Below are positions 37,990 through 47,568 of a stretch of DNA of 64,000 nt, in pieces. The position numbers were made by a program, and so were the translations under genes. A model generated the notes under the pieces. That model saw only the letters and a program-made list of their open reading frames with translations. It ran no database searches and was not told the origin of the DNA. The DNA comes from Crocinitomicaceae bacterium (GTDB lineage: Bacteria; Bacteroidota; Bacteroidia; Flavobacteriales_D; Crocinitomicaceae): positions 49,969 through 113,968 of the forward strand of contig JALQYQ010000022.1 in NCBI GenBank assembly GCA_023262855.1, written 5' to 3'. Position 1 is the first letter of the stretch; every line of letters starts with the position of its first letter.

Positions 37990-40900
37990 TTAGAAGTGTC
38001 TCTCCAATTTAGCACTTTGAGTTTCTTTTTGCCACACATATTCAGTTGACGCTTCACCATTTTTCGTGTAGGTAATTGAATTCAAAGTTTGAGTGCGAAC
38101 ATAAACATTTCCTTGACCATTTATCACAACTACTCTACGCGTAATAATTGCAGTCATCAATCCATTTTCATCCGATTGAGTAAACGACTCTTGACTCACA
38201 CCTTCAGGATATTCTTGTCCCAAAGTGTTAGCAACAATCACTTTTGCTGGTTTTGTATTGTCAACACTGCTCAATTGTTTTTGTGCTTCATAGTGCTTTT
38301 CAGTGTCTTTTGCTTCTTGACCAATTTGTTCAGATTCTTTTGCTTTACTGACATCCGACATTTTGTAAGCATTTTTCTCTTGCTTTTCAGTCGATGAAGT
38401 AGAATTCAACTCCGCAGCTGTATTTGCAACAACAATCGTTGACTTCGCTTTTTGTCGCGTTTGCTCATCTGTTAAATCAGATTCAACATTCACAATCGCA
38501 ATGTTCTTATCAATTTTCTTAACTTCTTCTACTTTAATAGCGTGTTTATCTTCTGCTATTTCATCAACTTGAACAGTCGATTCAACCGCGCTGTTGATTT
38601 CATTTTTATTCTTTAAATACTTAACCGTCTCATTTGAATAATCTTCAAATTGTTTTTCTTCGATCGCTAAACTTTCATCTCTTAAAGTTGATTCTGTTTC
38701 CTGACGATTCATATCGCGTTCAACTTTATTTTCTTCAATGTACAAATTGATTTCCTCAACACCTCTATTCAATTCATATGAACTTTCAGTTTGTTTATTT
38801 TCTAAATTCTGAACCCCATTGTTCACTTCAATTTCGATTACTTTCAATTGGTTTTCGTTGCTCTCTGTCTGCACAGCACCATCTTTTTCAAGCTCTCCCG
38901 CTGTTATTTTAACATCGTCAATTCCTTTTTTAGTTGATTGAACTTGGTCGGTTTTTGAATTGGTTAATGCATCAGTTTTGTCAGCATTCGTTACTTGCAA
39001 CACTTTAACTTGCTCTTTTATTTTTTGACGCTCCTCAGAACGATTATCATCACTTTCTGCCATTGACATTTTAACGTCATCAATGGTTTGATCAGCATTC
39101 ACATTCACAAGCGCATCAGCTTGTGCTTGTTTACGAATCATCTCAGCTTGATCATAAGTAATCGTTGTGATTTTTTCAGTATTCTCTAGATGAACGCCAT
39201 CACGCGTTGTATTTTCATTCTCCGTTGAGACAACAGCCTCGTGGATACTTTCTTTAGCTCGAATGTTTTCAGCTTTTTCATAACCATCCGCTTCAACAGT
39301 TTCATTGACTCTGTTTAATTCTTCTTCTCTCAGCACATCAACTGTTCCTTGACGATTTATATCACCTTCCTCTTCATCAATGGCTATTTTATTGCGTAAC
39401 AAGTAGATTTCATTTGTTGTTTCTTGTTGATCTGAAACTTTATCCGTCATCAATTCATCTTGTGTAACAACAACATCTTCAACTCTTGTTAACACCTCTG
39501 TGGCTTGCAAATTTCTACGCTCCAAATCTGCTTTAACAAGCGCCGCGTATCCATCCATAATTGAATTATCATATGGATCACCTAATGGTTGCAACGTAGT
39601 TGATTTCACTAAAGCTGGATTCAATATTGCATCAATTTCTGCAAGTTTTGTTTTTGGATAAACATCTGTCGGTCGTTTACTCAATGCTTCTGTATATTTC
39701 TCTTTCGCTTTGTCATAAGAAGCCAAGTTAAAATATTCGTTAGCACTTGTAATTAGTTGCTGGTATTCAATTTCCGCAGCACTATTTGCGCTTAATCGAA
39801 TACGGTTTTCGGCTTCTTCAATTTGTTTTTTAGCATATAAATTCGTATTATCGATTTGCAACGCGCTTTTATAATTTGCAATCGCATCCTGATAATTCGT
39901 TGAAGAAAAGGCATTATCTCCAGCAGTAATGAATGCCTCAAACTGATTTTTCTTGTCTAATTCAGATTTGTTCTTGTTCGCTAAATCATCCAAAATCTGT
40001 TGAAGCTCGCTTATTTTATCACTTGCTGCTTTGTCTCCTGGTTTAACAGACAAGGCGTTTTGGTAATGAGAAAGTGCCTGCTCATAACTTTTAGCAGCCT
40101 GGTTCACACCACCTTTTGCCATGTGATCCAAGTACAATTTTTCCTTCGCTTGCTGATCCATTAAACCATTGACAATTTCATTGATTTCATCAATTCTTTT
40201 TTGAGGAGTAGTTTCGTCAGGTTTAATAATTTTTGCTTGTTCGAAAGCCACCAACGCTTTTTGATAATCCTTGGCAGATGCGAAAGTTTCAGCCTCTTTC
40301 ATCTTAGCCGCATAGTTCTTTTCAGCAAGCTCAATTGCTTGGATTTGACGCAACAAATCATCTGGTCTTGTATCGTTCGGCATGATACTAAACTGTTTGT
40401 TGTAACTCTTTGCACGTTCAACTAACTCTTTACCTCTTGTATAATCTTTCTCACCAATTGCTTTGTTGATTCCAACAATAATTTTTTCGTAGTTCTTTTT
40501 ATCTTCAGAACCCTTATCTTCTTCTTTTTGTTGTGCCAAAGCAGCTTTTTCAATTGGTTCTTTTTCTTCAGGTTTCAAACCATTCGCCAAGTTGTATTCC
40601 TGAATTGCAGCTAAGAAATTATCTTTTACAAAAAACTCGTCACCTTTTTTCAAATAAGCATTGTACTTCGCATCAATTTCTTTTTGTTTGGCACTATTCA
40701 GTTTTAACACTTCCAAATCAGCCAATTTTCCTTTTGGAAAAGGATCAGTTGGTCTTTTTGTTAATGCTTCAGTATATTTCGCAATTGCACCGTCAATATC
40801 ATTAGAAGATTCCTTAGCTTGTGCTGCTGCCAAAATATCTTGGTAATCTTTTTCAGCTTTCAACGCATCGGCTTCAGCTTTCAACTTATCATCCAACTCT

Positions 40901-43713
40901 TTTATCTTAGCCGTAACCGTTGGATCTGTTTTCAATGTTTGAGCTTCAACTAATTTATCTTTTGCTGCTTGATTTTTTTGTTCAGCCGCCAATTTCATCC
41001 CTTCAGCTTTCAAACGTTGAAATTGATCTTCTACTGATTCCTTATCAGCAAGTTCTTTCAGTTTGACGTTTGCTTCGTCTATTTTTGATTGAACTCCAGT
41101 ATCTGCTTTTAGAGCAATTGCAGCTTGGTATTTGGCAATGGCTTCAGTATATTTCAGCGTTTTCGCTAAACCATCACCTTCAGCAACTAGTTTATTGAAT
41201 TTCTCATTATTTGCTTCTTGAGCAGCAATCTCTTGTTGTTTTTTAGTAATTGCTTCCAATTGTTTCTTTGCTTCAGCATTTGTTGCATCCAACGCAAGAA
41301 CTTCGTTGTATTTTACTTTTGAGTCATTCCATTTTTCTGCCCCAAACAAACTATTTGCTTCTGTTAGTAAAGCATTAATTTTTTCAGTTTTCTCTTTGTC
41401 CTTTGAGAGTTCAAGTAGTTTTGCCTCACACGCTTTTACTTTCTCTTTTGGCAAGGCCGCTGTTGCATCAAGCGCAATTGCTTCGTTGTATTTAGCTTTT
41501 GCATCTTCCCATTTTTCCGTTTTAAACAAGGCATCCGCATCTGCCATTGCTTGATCAAACTTTTGTTTTTTAGCAGCAGCTTCAGCTCCTAATGCTTCCT
41601 GTTCAGCAATTTTTGCAAGAACACTATCTAACTTCGTTTGAGTTGGAACGTCAGTTTTTAACTTTAAAGCTTCTTCATATTTTGCTTTTGCCTCTGCATA
41701 TTTTAATCCAGTCGTAAATGCGTCTGCTTCAGCAACTAATTTCTTAAACTTCGCTTCTTGCGCCTCTTTATCTGCTACTTCTTGCAATTTTTTAGTGATT
41801 TCAGCTAATTGACTTTTAGCTTCTGTATTAGTGGCGTCTAAAGCAATAACCTCGTTATATTTTGCTTTCGAATCATTCCATTTCTCAGCTGTAAACAGTT
41901 GATTTCCTTCTGCTAAAAGGGCAGTGATTTTGTCTGCTTTTTCTTTATCTTTTGAAAGCGCTAATAATTTTGCTTCACATTGCTTCACTTTTTCTTTAGG
42001 TAAGGCAGCCGTCGCATCTAGAGCAATTGCTTCATTGTATTTAGCTTTTGCTTCTTCCCATTTACTTTCTTTGAACAAGGCATCAGCATCCAACATTGCT
42101 TGATCAAATTTTTGCTTTTTCTCTGCTGCAGAAGCTAATTCGGTCAATTTTGAATTTACACCATCCAGTTTGGTTTGAGTCGGAGCATCGGCTTTTATTG
42201 CCAAAGCAGCTTCATATTTTGACTTTGCATCGGCAAATTTCAATGCTTTTGAAGCAGCATCACCTTCTGTGACCAACTTTGTGAATTGCGCTTCCTTTTC
42301 AGCTAAAGCTGCTGCATCTTTTAATTTTGTTTCGATCTCAGCAAGTTTAGCAGTTGCTTCAGAATTGGCATTATCTAAACTTAAAACCTCCGTATACTTT
42401 GCTTTTGCCTCAGGTAATTTATTTCCTGTAAGAAGGGTTCCCCCTTCAGTTAACAATTTGGCAATTTTCTCTGCTTTTTCTTTTTCTTTGGCTTTTTCAA
42501 GAAGAATGGCTGTACACTTTTGAACGCCTTCTTCTGCAGAAGTTGATGCAGGCTCGTATGTTAAGGCTTCTGAATATTTCGCTTTTGCCTCTTCAATTTT
42601 CTGTTCGCCAAAAAGAGCATCAGCCGCAGCCAAGGCCTCTTCATATTTCACTTTCTTTTCGTTGGCAACATTTTGTTCCGCTAATTTCTTTTCAATTTCA
42701 ATTAATCGCGTTTTGGGATATTGTTCTGAAGGTTTTAGTTGCGTTGCAAGCGTATATTTTTCTTTTGCTTTACCGTATGTTTTTTGATTAAACATCATAT
42801 CAGCAAGTTTAATTGCCTCTTGATATTTCGCTTCATTTTCTTTTTCCTTTAGCTGATCAGCCAAAATCTTTTCCAAGGCAGCAATTTGATCTTTTGGCAT
42901 TTGCTCATCACGTTTTGCCAAGGATTCTTTGTACTTGTCAATTGCCAGTTCGTACTTCTTTTGATCACGCAACGTATTCGCAGCAGTGATTAAATTTTGG
43001 TATTCTGTATCCGCTAATTGGCTTTCTAAATTTGCTTTTTTATTCGCAGCAATTAAGGCATCAAGTTCTGTTATTCGTTGAATCGGATGTGTTTCTTTTG
43101 GTTTAATACCATTTGCTTCTTCATATTTTGCTAACGCTTCTTCGTATTTTTTCTGTGTGTAAAAGGCATCCGCTGCTGAAACTGCGGCCTGGTATTTTGC
43201 TTCGTCTGCCGTCTTTTTTTGTTCCGCTTCAAGAATTAATCGATCTATTTTATTTTTTACAGAGGTTGAATACGTATTTTGAATATTTGGATCTGAACCA
43301 TTTCCAAATTTTGCAACTGGTTCTGTTTCTAAAAACGACAAATCTGCAGGAATTGACTTTGGATACATATCTGTCGCTGAATTCTTCCATGGACTCAAAT
43401 CACCAGCAGGAAAATCTTCAGGATTGACTTTAGAATAATCAAATGCAATCGTTTTACTGTAAAATCCATCTTTTTTAAACACGACTGAAAATGGTTTTGA
43501 AACATCCACGGAACCATTTAAATCATATTTTCCATTTGACGCTGAAACAGTTTGCCCCATGCTAGAGCCATTTTGAATAAGCTCTACAGTAATTCCCGCT
43601 TCAGGTTTTGCTAACGAACTATTTTTAATTGTTCCATCTACATGAAATTTCATAATTTGTCCAAAACTCAATGAGCTCAAACAAAGGAACAGTAAAGACA
43701 AAAATTGCTTCAT
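37990..43713 (-). CDS. Giant exported TPR-like repeat protein with charged C-terminal region
   Basis: Protein of 1907 residues, far the longest in the window. Signal peptide MKQFLSLLFLCLSSLSFGQ; residues about 20-110 form a carboxypeptidase-regulatory/CNA-B-like beta domain (VDGTIKNSSLAKPEAGITVELIQNGSSMGQTVSASNGKYDL). Residues about 145-1365 are helical TPR-like repeats of the kind ADALFKEQKWEEAKAKYNEALAL; in the middle a three-unit block of about 180 residues occurs three times. Residues about 1375-1825 are a Glu/Lys/Thr/Val-rich region with almost no aromatic residues, likely a long coil or disordered rod. The last 80 residues (LGQEYPEGVSQESFTQSDENGLMTAIITRRVVVINGQGNVYVRTQ) look like a compact beta domain. 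No T9SS sorting signal is seen. Its place is periplasmic or outer-membrane-associated; function unknown. Confidence 0.82.
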   Translation of the reverse strand: MKQFLSLLFLCLSSLSFGQIMKFHVDGTIKNSSLAKPEAGITVELIQNGSSMGQTVSASNGKYDLNGSVDVSKPFSVVFKKDGFYSKTIAFDYSKVNPEDFPAGDLSPWKNSATDMYPKSIPADLSFLETEPVAKFGNGSDPNIQNTYSTSVKNKIDRLILEAEQKKTADEAKYQAAVSAADAFYTQKKYEEALAKYEEANGIKPKETHPIQRITELDALIAANKKANLESQLADTEYQNLITAANTLRDQKKYELAIDKYKESLAKRDEQMPKDQIAALEKILADQLKEKENEAKYQEAIKLADMMFNQKTYGKAKEKYTLATQLKPSEQYPKTRLIEIEKKLAEQNVANEKKVKYEEALAAADALFGEQKIEEAKAKYSEALTYEPASTSAEEGVQKCTAILLEKAKEKEKAEKIAKLLTEGGTLLTGNKLPEAKAKYTEVLSLDNANSEATAKLAEIETKLKDAAALAEKEAQFTKLVTEGDAASKALKFADAKSKYEAALAIKADAPTQTKLDGVNSKLTELASAAEKKQKFDQAMLDADALFKESKWEEAKAKYNEAIALDATAALPKEKVKQCEAKLLALSKDKEKADKITALLAEGNQLFTAEKWNDSKAKYNEVIALDATNTEAKSQLAEITKKLQEVADKEAQEAKFKKLVAEADAFTTGLKYAEAKAKYEEALKLKTDVPTQTKLDSVLAKIAEQEALGAEAAAKKQKFDQAMADADALFKTEKWEDAKAKYNEAIALDATAALPKEKVKACEAKLLELSKDKEKTEKINALLTEANSLFGAEKWNDSKVKYNEVLALDATNAEAKKQLEAITKKQQEIAAQEANNEKFNKLVAEGDGLAKTLKYTEAIAKYQAAIALKADTGVQSKIDEANVKLKELADKESVEDQFQRLKAEGMKLAAEQKNQAAKDKLVEAQTLKTDPTVTAKIKELDDKLKAEADALKAEKDYQDILAAAQAKESSNDIDGAIAKYTEALTKRPTDPFPKGKLADLEVLKLNSAKQKEIDAKYNAYLKKGDEFFVKDNFLAAIQEYNLANGLKPEEKEPIEKAALAQQKEEDKGSEDKKNYEKIIVGINKAIGEKDYTRGKELVERAKSYNKQFSIMPNDTRPDDLLRQIQAIELAEKNYAAKMKEAETFASAKDYQKALVAFEQAKIIKPDETTPQKRIDEINEIVNGLMDQQAKEKLYLDHMAKGGVNQAAKSYEQALSHYQNALSVKPGDKAASDKISELQQILDDLANKNKSELDKKNQFEAFITAGDNAFSSTNYQDAIANYKSALQIDNTNLYAKKQIEEAENRIRLSANSAAEIEYQQLITSANEYFNLASYDKAKEKYTEALSKRPTDVYPKTKLAEIDAILNPALVKSTTLQPLGDPYDNSIMDGYAALVKADLERRNLQATEVLTRVEDVVVTQDELMTDKVSDQQETTNEIYLLRNKIAIDEEEGDINRQGTVDVLREEELNRVNETVEADGYEKAENIRAKESIHEAVVSTENENTTRDGVHLENTEKITTITYDQAEMIRKQAQADALVNVNADQTIDDVKMSMAESDDNRSEERQKIKEQVKVLQVTNADKTDALTNSKTDQVQSTKKGIDDVKITAGELEKDGAVQTESNENQLKVIEIEVNNGVQNLENKQTESSYELNRGVEEINLYIEENKVERDMNRQETESTLRDESLAIEEKQFEDYSNETVKYLKNKNEINSAVESTVQVDEIAEDKHAIKVEEVKKIDKNIAIVNVESDLTDEQTRQKAKSTIVVANTAAELNSTSSTEKQEKNAYKMSDVSKAKESEQIGQEAKDTEKHYEAQKQLSSVDNTKPAKVIVANTLGQEYPEGVSQESFTQSDENGLMTAIITRRVVVINGQGNVYVRTQTLNSITYTKNGEASTEYVWQKETQSAKLERHF
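41035..42660 (-). repeat. Threefold tandem super-repeat within the giant protein gene
   Basis: Three consecutive blocks of about 535-555 bp (approximately 42660-42125, 42125-41570 and 41570-41035) each encode three TPR-like units in the same order: KKQKFDQAMxDADALFK, LLxEGNxLFxAEKWNDSKAKYNEV and FxKLVAEGDxxxxxLKYAEAKAKYEEAL. The second and third blocks are the most alike, sharing long runs such as AKAKYNEAIALDATAALPKEKVK, which suggests a recent duplication. Boundaries are approximate. Confidence 0.8.
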
Positions 43714-43760
43714 ATTTTTGGTTTAAACGTACCGCTGTACACCTAGTTACAGATTTGGTT

Positions 43761-43768
43761 TAAATTTG
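43761..43768 (+). promoter_or_regulatory. Putative promoter of the FAD oxidoreductase gene (TAAATTTG)
   Basis: TAAATTTG matches the -7 consensus and ends 49 bp before the ATG at 43818, in the region divergent from the giant repeat gene. Confidence 0.45.
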
Positions 43769-43817
43769 ACATCAAATTATATACAAATATGACGAAAAAT
43801 GTTCAATTAATTGCCCT

Positions 43818-44963
43818 ATGAATCCATTAAACATTGAACAATTAAGCTTTTGGGAGCGTAAGACCTATTTTGAAGATAATGAATTCGTAATCATCGGTGC
43901 AGGAATCGTTGGTTTCTCAACTGCCATTGAGTTACGAAAACTTCATCCTACTGCTAAAATTTTAATTCTAGAACGTGGTTTTCTACCAAGCGGTGCCAGT
44001 ACGAAAAATGCTGGTTTTGCCTGTTTTGGAAGTGTGACAGAATTACTTGATGATTTAACTAAATCAAGCGAAGAACAAGTGTTTGCAACTGTGAAAAAAC
44101 GTTGGGATGGATTACAAAATCTAAAACATTTGGTTGGTGAAGATACAATTGAATTAGAAGTGAACGGATCATGGGATTTAATTCTACCTGAAGAAGCCGA
44201 GCAATTGGAAACTATTCGACAACAACTTCCCTATTTAAACACAGAATTGGAGAAAATCACTGGAGAAAAAGATGTTTATTCTGAAGATTCCACTTGTGCT
44301 GAAAAATTTGGATTTAATGGATTAGCAACTAGCTTTTACAACCGTTTAGAAGGCCAAATTAATACTGGGAAATTAATAACAAAACTCTATCAAATTGCTA
44401 TTGAACAAAACATCAATTGTTTGTTCGGAATTGAAGCAATCGCCCTGCAAACACATTTATACAATGTTGGAATTCAAACATCGATTGGTTATATGAAAGC
44501 GCGAAATGTATTGATTTGCACGAATGGATTTGCACAGCAATTCATTCCAAATCGAGATGTTCTTCCAGCCAGAGCACAAGTAATCGTTACAACCCCAATT
44601 GAAGAGTTGAAAATCAAAGGAACTTTTCATTATCAACAAGGATATTATTATTTCCGCAATGTGGAAGATCGCATATTGTTAGGTGGTGGAAGAAATTTAA
44701 ACTTTGAAGGTGAGACAACTACAAAACTCGAAACGAGTGATGAAATTATTTCAGCTTTGGAAAAATTACTTTCAACCGTTATTTTACCCAATCAACAGTA
44801 TTCAATTGAATATCAATGGGCTGGAATTATGGGGGTTGGACAAACAAAATCTCCAATTATCGAAAAAATAGATGATAAAATTGGAATCGGCGTACGCATG
44901 GGAGGCATGGGTGTCGCAATCGGTTCTTTAGTCGGTAAAGAACTTGCCGAACTATTTAAGTAA
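43818..44963 (+). CDS. FAD-dependent amino acid/amine oxidoreductase (DAO family)
   Basis: Protein of 381 residues in the D-amino-acid-oxidase-like flavoprotein family. The FAD motif is EFVIIGAGIVGFSTAIELRKLHPTAKILILERG near residue 23, followed by GASTKNAGFACFGSVTEL, which resembles the start of gamma-glutamylputrescine oxidase and related amine dehydrogenases. The C-terminal YQWAGIMGVGQTKSPIIEKIDDKIGIGVRMGGMGVAIGSLVGKELAEL closes the FAD site. The substrate is not determined; an amino acid or glycine-like amine is plausible. It precedes gcvT by about 70 bp on the same strand. Confidence 0.85.
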   Translation: MNPLNIEQLSFWERKTYFEDNEFVIIGAGIVGFSTAIELRKLHPTAKILILERGFLPSGASTKNAGFACFGSVTELLDDLTKSSEEQVFATVKKRWDGLQNLKHLVGEDTIELEVNGSWDLILPEEAEQLETIRQQLPYLNTELEKITGEKDVYSEDSTCAEKFGFNGLATSFYNRLEGQINTGKLITKLYQIAIEQNINCLFGIEAIALQTHLYNVGIQTSIGYMKARNVLICTNGFAQQFIPNRDVLPARAQVIVTTPIEELKIKGTFHYQQGYYYFRNVEDRILLGGGRNLNFEGETTTKLETSDEIISALEKLLSTVILPNQQYSIEYQWAGIMGVGQTKSPIIEKIDDKIGIGVRMGGMGVAIGSLVGKELAELFK

Positions 44964-45000
44964 AACTGAACGAAAAGCACTAAAATCTCGATTAAAATCT

Positions 45001-45008
45001 TACTTTTG
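45001..45008 (+). promoter_or_regulatory. Putative gcvT promoter (TACTTTTG)
   Basis: TACTTTTG matches TAnnTTTG. It ends 29 bp before the ATG at 45038. No -33 TTG is obvious. Confidence 0.5.
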
Positions 45009-45037
45009 ACGCATTAAATGAAACAAAATTGAAACAA

Positions 45038-46120
45038 ATGAAAAATACTGCTTTAACCGACAAACACATCGCTTTGGGAGCAAAAATGGTTCCTTTCGCA
45101 GGATATAACATGCCTGTTCAATACGAAGGTGTAAATGCTGAACACGAAACAGTGCGTAATGCTGTTGGTGTTTTTGATGTTTCTCACATGGGTGAATTTG
45201 TTTTAAGAGGTCCAAATGCAGAAGCATTAATTCAAAAATTTGCATCGAATGATGTATCGGTTTTGTTTGATGGTAAAGCACAATATTCATGTATGCCGAA
45301 TGGTAAAGGTGGAATCGTTGATGATTTAATCATTTACCGTGTGAATGCAAATGAGTTTTTCATTGTAGTTAATGCTTCAAATATTGAGAAAGATTGGAAT
45401 TGGATTTCCTCTTTGAACGACTTAGGAGTAGAAATGGAAAACTTGTCTGATGAATATTCATTATTGGCAATTCAAGGTCCGAAAGCTGCTGAAGCAATGC
45501 AATCATTGACAGATGTAAATTTGAAGGACATGGTTTATTACACATTTGCTCACGGTACATTCGCTGGTGTTGAAAATGTGATGATTTCTGCAACAGGATA
45601 TACAGGTTCTGGTGGATTTGAGATTTATGTTAAAAACAAGGATATTAATCACGTTTGGGACAAAGTATTTGAAGCAGGTGCTGATTTCGGAATTAAACCA
45701 ATTGGATTAGCTGCTCGCGATACCTTGCGTTTAGAAATGGGATTCTGTTTATATGGAAATGACATCGACGATACAACTTCACCACTTGAAGCTGGATTGG
45801 GATGGATTACTAAATTCACAAAAGAATTTACAGATGCTGACTTCTTGAAAAAACAAAAAGAAGAAGGTGTTAAACGTAAATTAGTTGCCTTTGAAATGGT
45901 AGATCGCGGAATTCCTCGTCATGACTACCCTATTCAAGATGCAAATGGAAATGTAATCGGAAAAGTTACATCTGGAACAATGTCACCATCTATGAAAGTT
46001 GGAATTGGTTTAGGTTATGTGACAACAGAACATTCAGCATTGGAAAGCGAAATCTTCATTGAAATTCGTGAAAAAGGTGTAAAAGCAAAAGTTGTTAAAT
46101 TGCCGTTCTACAAGAAATAA
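45038..46120 (+). CDS. gcvT: Glycine cleavage system aminomethyltransferase (T protein)
   Basis: T protein moves the methylene unit from the H-protein aminomethyl-lipoyl arm to tetrahydrofolate, releasing ammonia. At 360 residues it is full length. The folate-binding fold is complete: [99 protein letters not shown] and the C-terminal [21 protein letters not shown]. The start is the ATG at 45038 ([15 protein letters not shown]); the TTG in the track is three codons upstream and is not the family start. A strong terminator follows. Confidence 0.96.
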   Translation: MKNTALTDKHIALGAKMVPFAGYNMPVQYEGVNAEHETVRNAVGVFDVSHMGEFVLRGPNAEALIQKFASNDVSVLFDGKAQYSCMPNGKGGIVDDLIIYRVNANEFFIVVNASNIEKDWNWISSLNDLGVEMENLSDEYSLLAIQGPKAAEAMQSLTDVNLKDMVYYTFAHGTFAGVENVMISATGYTGSGGFEIYVKNKDINHVWDKVFEAGADFGIKPIGLAARDTLRLEMGFCLYGNDIDDTTSPLEAGLGWITKFTKEFTDADFLKKQKEEGVKRKLVAFEMVDRGIPRHDYPIQDANGNVIGKVTSGTMSPSMKVGIGLGYVTTEHSALESEIFIEIREKGVKAKVVKLPFYKK

Positions 46121-46138
46121 TACAATCGGAATTATAGA

Positions 46139-46174
46139 TAAAAGGTTAATGCTTCGGTGTTAACCTTTTTTTTG
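46139..46174. terminator. Terminator with UUCG tetraloop
   Basis: AAAAGGTTAATGC-TTCG-GTGTTAACCTTTT forms a stem of about 13 pairs (two GU) with a cUUCGg loop and a long T-run on the plus strand. The A-run on the other side lets it serve the convergent MFS gene too. Confidence 0.88.
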
Positions 46175-46187
46175 TGCCAATAACGAA

Positions 46188-47540
46188 TTAGTGATTTGAA
46201 ACGATTTCCTTTTCATGTTTAGGAACAAACATCAAGAAGATCAATCCAAAAACAAAGAAAAATGCAACAGAAGCTACTGAATAACGAATTGAACCTGTCC
46301 AGAATTCCATTAAACCGAAAAACAAAGTTCCCAATACAATTCCGATTTTTTCTGTAACGTCGAAGAACGAGAAGTAGCTGGCGTGATCCGTTGTTTCAGG
46401 TAAGAATTTAGAATACGTTGAACGCGCAATTGCTTGAACTCCACCCATAACTAAACCAACTGAACTTGCAAGAATGTAGAATTCAACAGGCGTTTTGATA
46501 AAAAATGCTCCCATGCAGATTACAATCCAAATAGAAACAGAAATAAACAAAGTGCGAATGTTTCCAATTTTACTTGAAACGCGTGACATGATAAATGCTC
46601 CCAGTGCGCCTAGAATTTGAATCAATAATATAGCAATGATAAGCCCAGATGATCCACTTCCTTCTGGCCAAGCTATTTCCTTGTTTGCAAAAATAGTTGC
46701 CATCAACATGACAGTTTGTACTCCCGTATTGAAAAAGAAAAAAGCGAATAAATAACGTTTCAATCGTCGTGTTTTCTTGAATTCTTTGAAAACCAGCAAC
46801 AATTCTTTGAAGCCTCGCCAAATGTAACCGCTTTCTGGTTTTTTATTGTAAACATTGTTCGGTAAAGCACGGTAGGTAAATTGACTAAAACCAATCCACC
46901 AAAGACCTACAAGAACGAAACTCCAACGCGTATACTCTTTACCAATGCCCATAATTATTGCTAAACAAATCACCAATAAAGTCATTGATCCAATATAACC
47001 CATCGAAAATCCTCTGGCTGAAATTTTATCATGATCTTCAACCTCTGCTATTTCCGGTAAAAAGGCATTGTAAAAAACCAAACTATTCCAATAACCAATA
47101 CTTGCAAGAAACACAGACAACATTCCTAACTCCAATCTTGAAGGATCAAATGCAAACAAACTCATACATGAAAATGAGCCCATGTAACAGAAAAACTTAA
47201 GAAATTTCTTTTTACTCCCCGTATAATCTGCTACACCGGAAAGTAATGGAGACAAAAAAGAAACAACAAGAAATGATGCTGATAAAACAAATGAATATAA
47301 AACAGATGATGATAATTCACTACCAAAGAAGTTAACTAAAACTGTTTCATTTTCCTTAATCATATTTACATCAACAAGACCATCTCCGTCTAAATATCCT
47401 TTTGATGCAGCATATGCATGTTTTGTTTGTGAATCATAAAAAATAGGAAAAATAGCTGAGGAGATAACTAAATTGTATACCGAGTTCGCCCAGTCATACA
47501 TTACCCAGCCGCGAATTATTTTCTTATTTCCTTTTTCCAT
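46188..47540 (-). CDS. MFS transporter, UMF1/Atg22 family
   Basis: Integral membrane protein of 450 residues with about twelve hydrophobic segments. It has the UMF1 start IRGWVMYDWANSVYNLVISSAIFPIFY, the loop GVADYTGSKKKFLKFFCYMG between helices 2 and 3, FYNAFLPEIAEVEDHDKISARGFSMGYIG and the C-terminal half motif QAIARSTYSKFLPETTDHASYFSFFDVTEKIGIVLGTLFFG. Fungal Atg22 members export amino acids from vacuoles; bacterial substrates are unknown. It ends the five-gene operon that includes the saccharopine dehydrogenase-like enzyme 28 bp upstream. Confidence 0.88.
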   Translation of the reverse strand: MEKGNKKIIRGWVMYDWANSVYNLVISSAIFPIFYDSQTKHAYAASKGYLDGDGLVDVNMIKENETVLVNFFGSELSSSVLYSFVLSASFLVVSFLSPLLSGVADYTGSKKKFLKFFCYMGSFSCMSLFAFDPSRLELGMLSVFLASIGYWNSLVFYNAFLPEIAEVEDHDKISARGFSMGYIGSMTLLVICLAIIMGIGKEYTRWSFVLVGLWWIGFSQFTYRALPNNVYNKKPESGYIWRGFKELLLVFKEFKKTRRLKRYLFAFFFFNTGVQTVMLMATIFANKEIAWPEGSGSSGLIIAILLIQILGALGAFIMSRVSSKIGNIRTLFISVSIWIVICMGAFFIKTPVEFYILASSVGLVMGGVQAIARSTYSKFLPETTDHASYFSFFDVTEKIGIVLGTLFFGLMEFWTGSIRYSVASVAFFFVFGLIFLMFVPKHEKEIVSNH

Positions 47541-47568
47541 AATCTTACCTTTTCAATTGTACTGACGA

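Noticed and set aside
41035-42660. CRISPR-like or mobile repeat array
   Set aside because: The repeats are long, diverged, in frame and encode TPR-like units; there are no short identical repeats with unique spacers and no cas genes.
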